From NCBI GenBank assembly GCA_911728435.2, contig OU452204.1, positions 7,316,001 through 7,380,000 of the forward strand: a DNA stretch of 64,000 nt, read 5' to 3'. Shown here in pieces: positions 62,130 to 64,000 of this stretch. How positions within the stretch are numbered: position 1 is the stretch's first letter; each line of letters opens with the position of its first letter. The DNA is from Apoderus coryli. Taxonomy: Eukaryota; Arthropoda; Insecta; Coleoptera; Attelabidae. Below the pieces are notes generated by a model that was given only the letters and a program-made list of their open reading frames with translations, had not been told where the DNA came from and made no database searches. The translations under genes were made by a program, and so were the position numbers.

Positions 62130-64000
62130 TAGAATATCGTTCCGGCGTATTAAAGTATGAAGTCTCTCAAAACGAACTAAATAAAATACGAAAAAGCACC
62201 TGGGAACAACACTGCATGGGGAATGGGGATGTGCACTGTACACACGATATCGAAAATGTCGATATCTGATTTTCGATATTTTTATATATCGAAAGAATTG
62301 ATACTTGCTAGAGATATATCGATCAATATCAATGCCCCTTGAGATTTGCACTAAGTGTACCACACATAACACTGTGTTATGTGGTGTACCAAAATCTGAC
62401 GCATGCACATATATTATGATTGAATTCAAGAATCTCTTGACTTGTGTCGCTCCTTGTCTATATTAATCAGAGACTCATATCTCTGATATTATTAAATTGC
62501 GTCTCCTTTGACAGGAAAAGACTTGTCAACGGTCTCTAGCCTCGTATCTGTCAATTTTTCAAATCTGCTGTCTCATTTCAATCGTATCCATAGAATATTA
62601 TGGAGCAAGGGAAGTCACCGGAATTTAGAAAACAAAATTAAAAACCTAATAATATGGTATTAACCTTGTATTTGTTAAGTAGCGGAAATTTTCACTAATA
62701 CAACACCAAAAAGCACAAATAATACAGACATACTCTACAAATTTTTAATAATTGTATTTCTTTATTTTTAAAGAACAATTAGTAGATTTTTGTATCAGTG
62801 TATTTGTGTATTATTTACATAGCAATATTATATTTTGATGTTCTACTACAGGGCAGTCTAAAAAAGTACTTAATGAGCGGACTTTGCAAAAGTTATATTA
62901 ATTATATAATTGGTATAAATCACGTCATTGTATTGTATAATATCACCATAAACTATACGTATAATATAATAACACAGCCTATACCTTATTGTGATTATAA
63001 TATAAAATATAAGGATTATAATATATGGATGTAACCGGGTGTATATATTAATTTGCAGTAATAAAAACAACAATTTTATCACATCTCTTTTATAATGATA
63101 TAGAAAAATGTTAGATTATTCAAATATTTTTACACCACCATATCACAGTTTAAAATAATATATAGTTACTTCACCTCGTGTCGGAACGTTTGATGGTCAT
63201 GTCTACAAACAATTCACCGCGCTCTTAGTTATAGTATAGTATCTTATAGAATAGATATAGTATATATAGTAGCGGGCCAGAAATGTGGCTGGGAATGCGA
63301 CGAGTCGATGCCGTTTTCAGCGACTACTGAACCTTCTTATCTATAATTAATATTTGATGATCATATATTAATTTTATGTGTTCTTTGAACATGTTATAGT
63401 ATAAAAATTAAAATTTATAAGGCAATGAAATAACTTGGCAACAAAACCACATCAAAATGGCGGTTTCTCTATCTCCCTTTATACCGTTCCGCAATCGGAT
63501 GCACATACGGTTTTGAGCATATACACTGTGTCCAAATAAGAATGGGATAGCCTTAGACAAGTAATTCTCTTCTCTAAGGGGATAGCATTGAATTTCTTGA
63601 AAACGGTAGGAGTTACAATGTCGTTAAATTAGAGAAAAGTTGTACAATTTAAACATCTTTTATAAGCTGTTTTCAAAATTAAATTTCAGGCGTTTATGAG
63701 AATTTTTGAGGAAAACGATTTTTTGCGATTTTAGTTTCTATTTATTTCTGACATTATTTTTACACAAAAAAATTAAAACCACTTTCTCATTGTTACTATT
63801 TGAGGAGAATAAGACAGCGTTTACAAATTTTCACTACGACGTTTCGTTTCTGAAAAACCATCAACTTTGATTTTCTAAATACGGCCCTGGATTTTTTATT
63901 GTTAAATTTAAAGCCATTTTCAATTCGAAAATAGGTGGTATATCGCACGTAATAAAAATAATGGACATTGATGAATAAATTGATTGCGCAATACCTAATT
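62130..64000. other. Right end of window, nothing firm
   Basis: AT-rich. A short inverted repeat lies at about 62358-62390 (CCACACATAACAC..GTGTTATGTGG), and TATCGA-rich words at 62240-62330. CACTGTGTCCAAATAAGAAT at about 63526 looks like a mariner-type terminus. Frames at 62073-62429 (-) and 62798-63082 (both strands) are low-complexity and not credible genes. Confidence 0.4.

Noticed and set aside
62798..63082. Opposing tyrosine/isoleucine-rich ORFs
   Set aside because: Low-complexity AT repeats are open on both strands; no codon bias.

Overview
This is an insect nuclear-genome window, very AT-rich and intron-rich, and most of it is transposable-element (TE) sequence. A beetle is my guess from the mix of jockey-like and RTE-like LINEs, Tc1/mariner, hAT, piggyBac and Penelope-like repeats, but the sequence does not prove it. 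Nothing prokaryotic, viral or CRISPR-like was seen.

The left half (about 2.9-36.3 kb) is one split gene on the minus strand. Nine exons with consensus splice sites and matching phases encode a TMCC-family protein (transmembrane and coiled-coil domains; dementin in Drosophila) of about 605 aa. In gene order the exons lie at 36101-36269, 19368-19728, 16847-17075, 15655-15782, 12248-12539, 10138-10297, 8927-9103, 8462-8643 and 2913-3042. The largest intron (19729-36100) is a TE graveyard: jockey-like LINEs, a 2.6-kb mariner-type element with arms of about 700 bp nested in a LINE, a hAT MITE, a 240-bp tandem repeat and an element with an array of subterminal motifs. Other introns carry a long-ORF RTE-like LINE (about 5680-7930), a foldback Penelope-like retroposon with a hammerhead-ribozyme core (16141-16714) and a jockey-like LINE (about 17341-19215). 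A CpG-rich block near 20.9 kb ending in a splice donor may be an internal promoter for a short TMCC isoform.

The right half (36-64 kb) is mainly repeats: nested LINE fragments, a piggyBac-type TTAA element inside a larger palindrome, several mariner-type elements and MITEs, tRNA-derived SINEs (one split by a 5'-truncated LINE with a 13-bp target duplication), and several long perfect palindromes. Two small host genes are recognisable on the minus strand: a two-exon THAP zinc-finger gene (51764-52314) and an intronless GSK3-interacting protein (GSKIP) gene (61088-61441/61471). A plus-strand first coding exon at 48109-48203 may be real, but it sits in a repeated sequence.

The genes do not form a pathway. 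The two most unusual items are the hammerhead-core foldback retroposon family (16.1 and 44.4 kb) and the nested long-TIR mariner element (23.5-26.1 kb).
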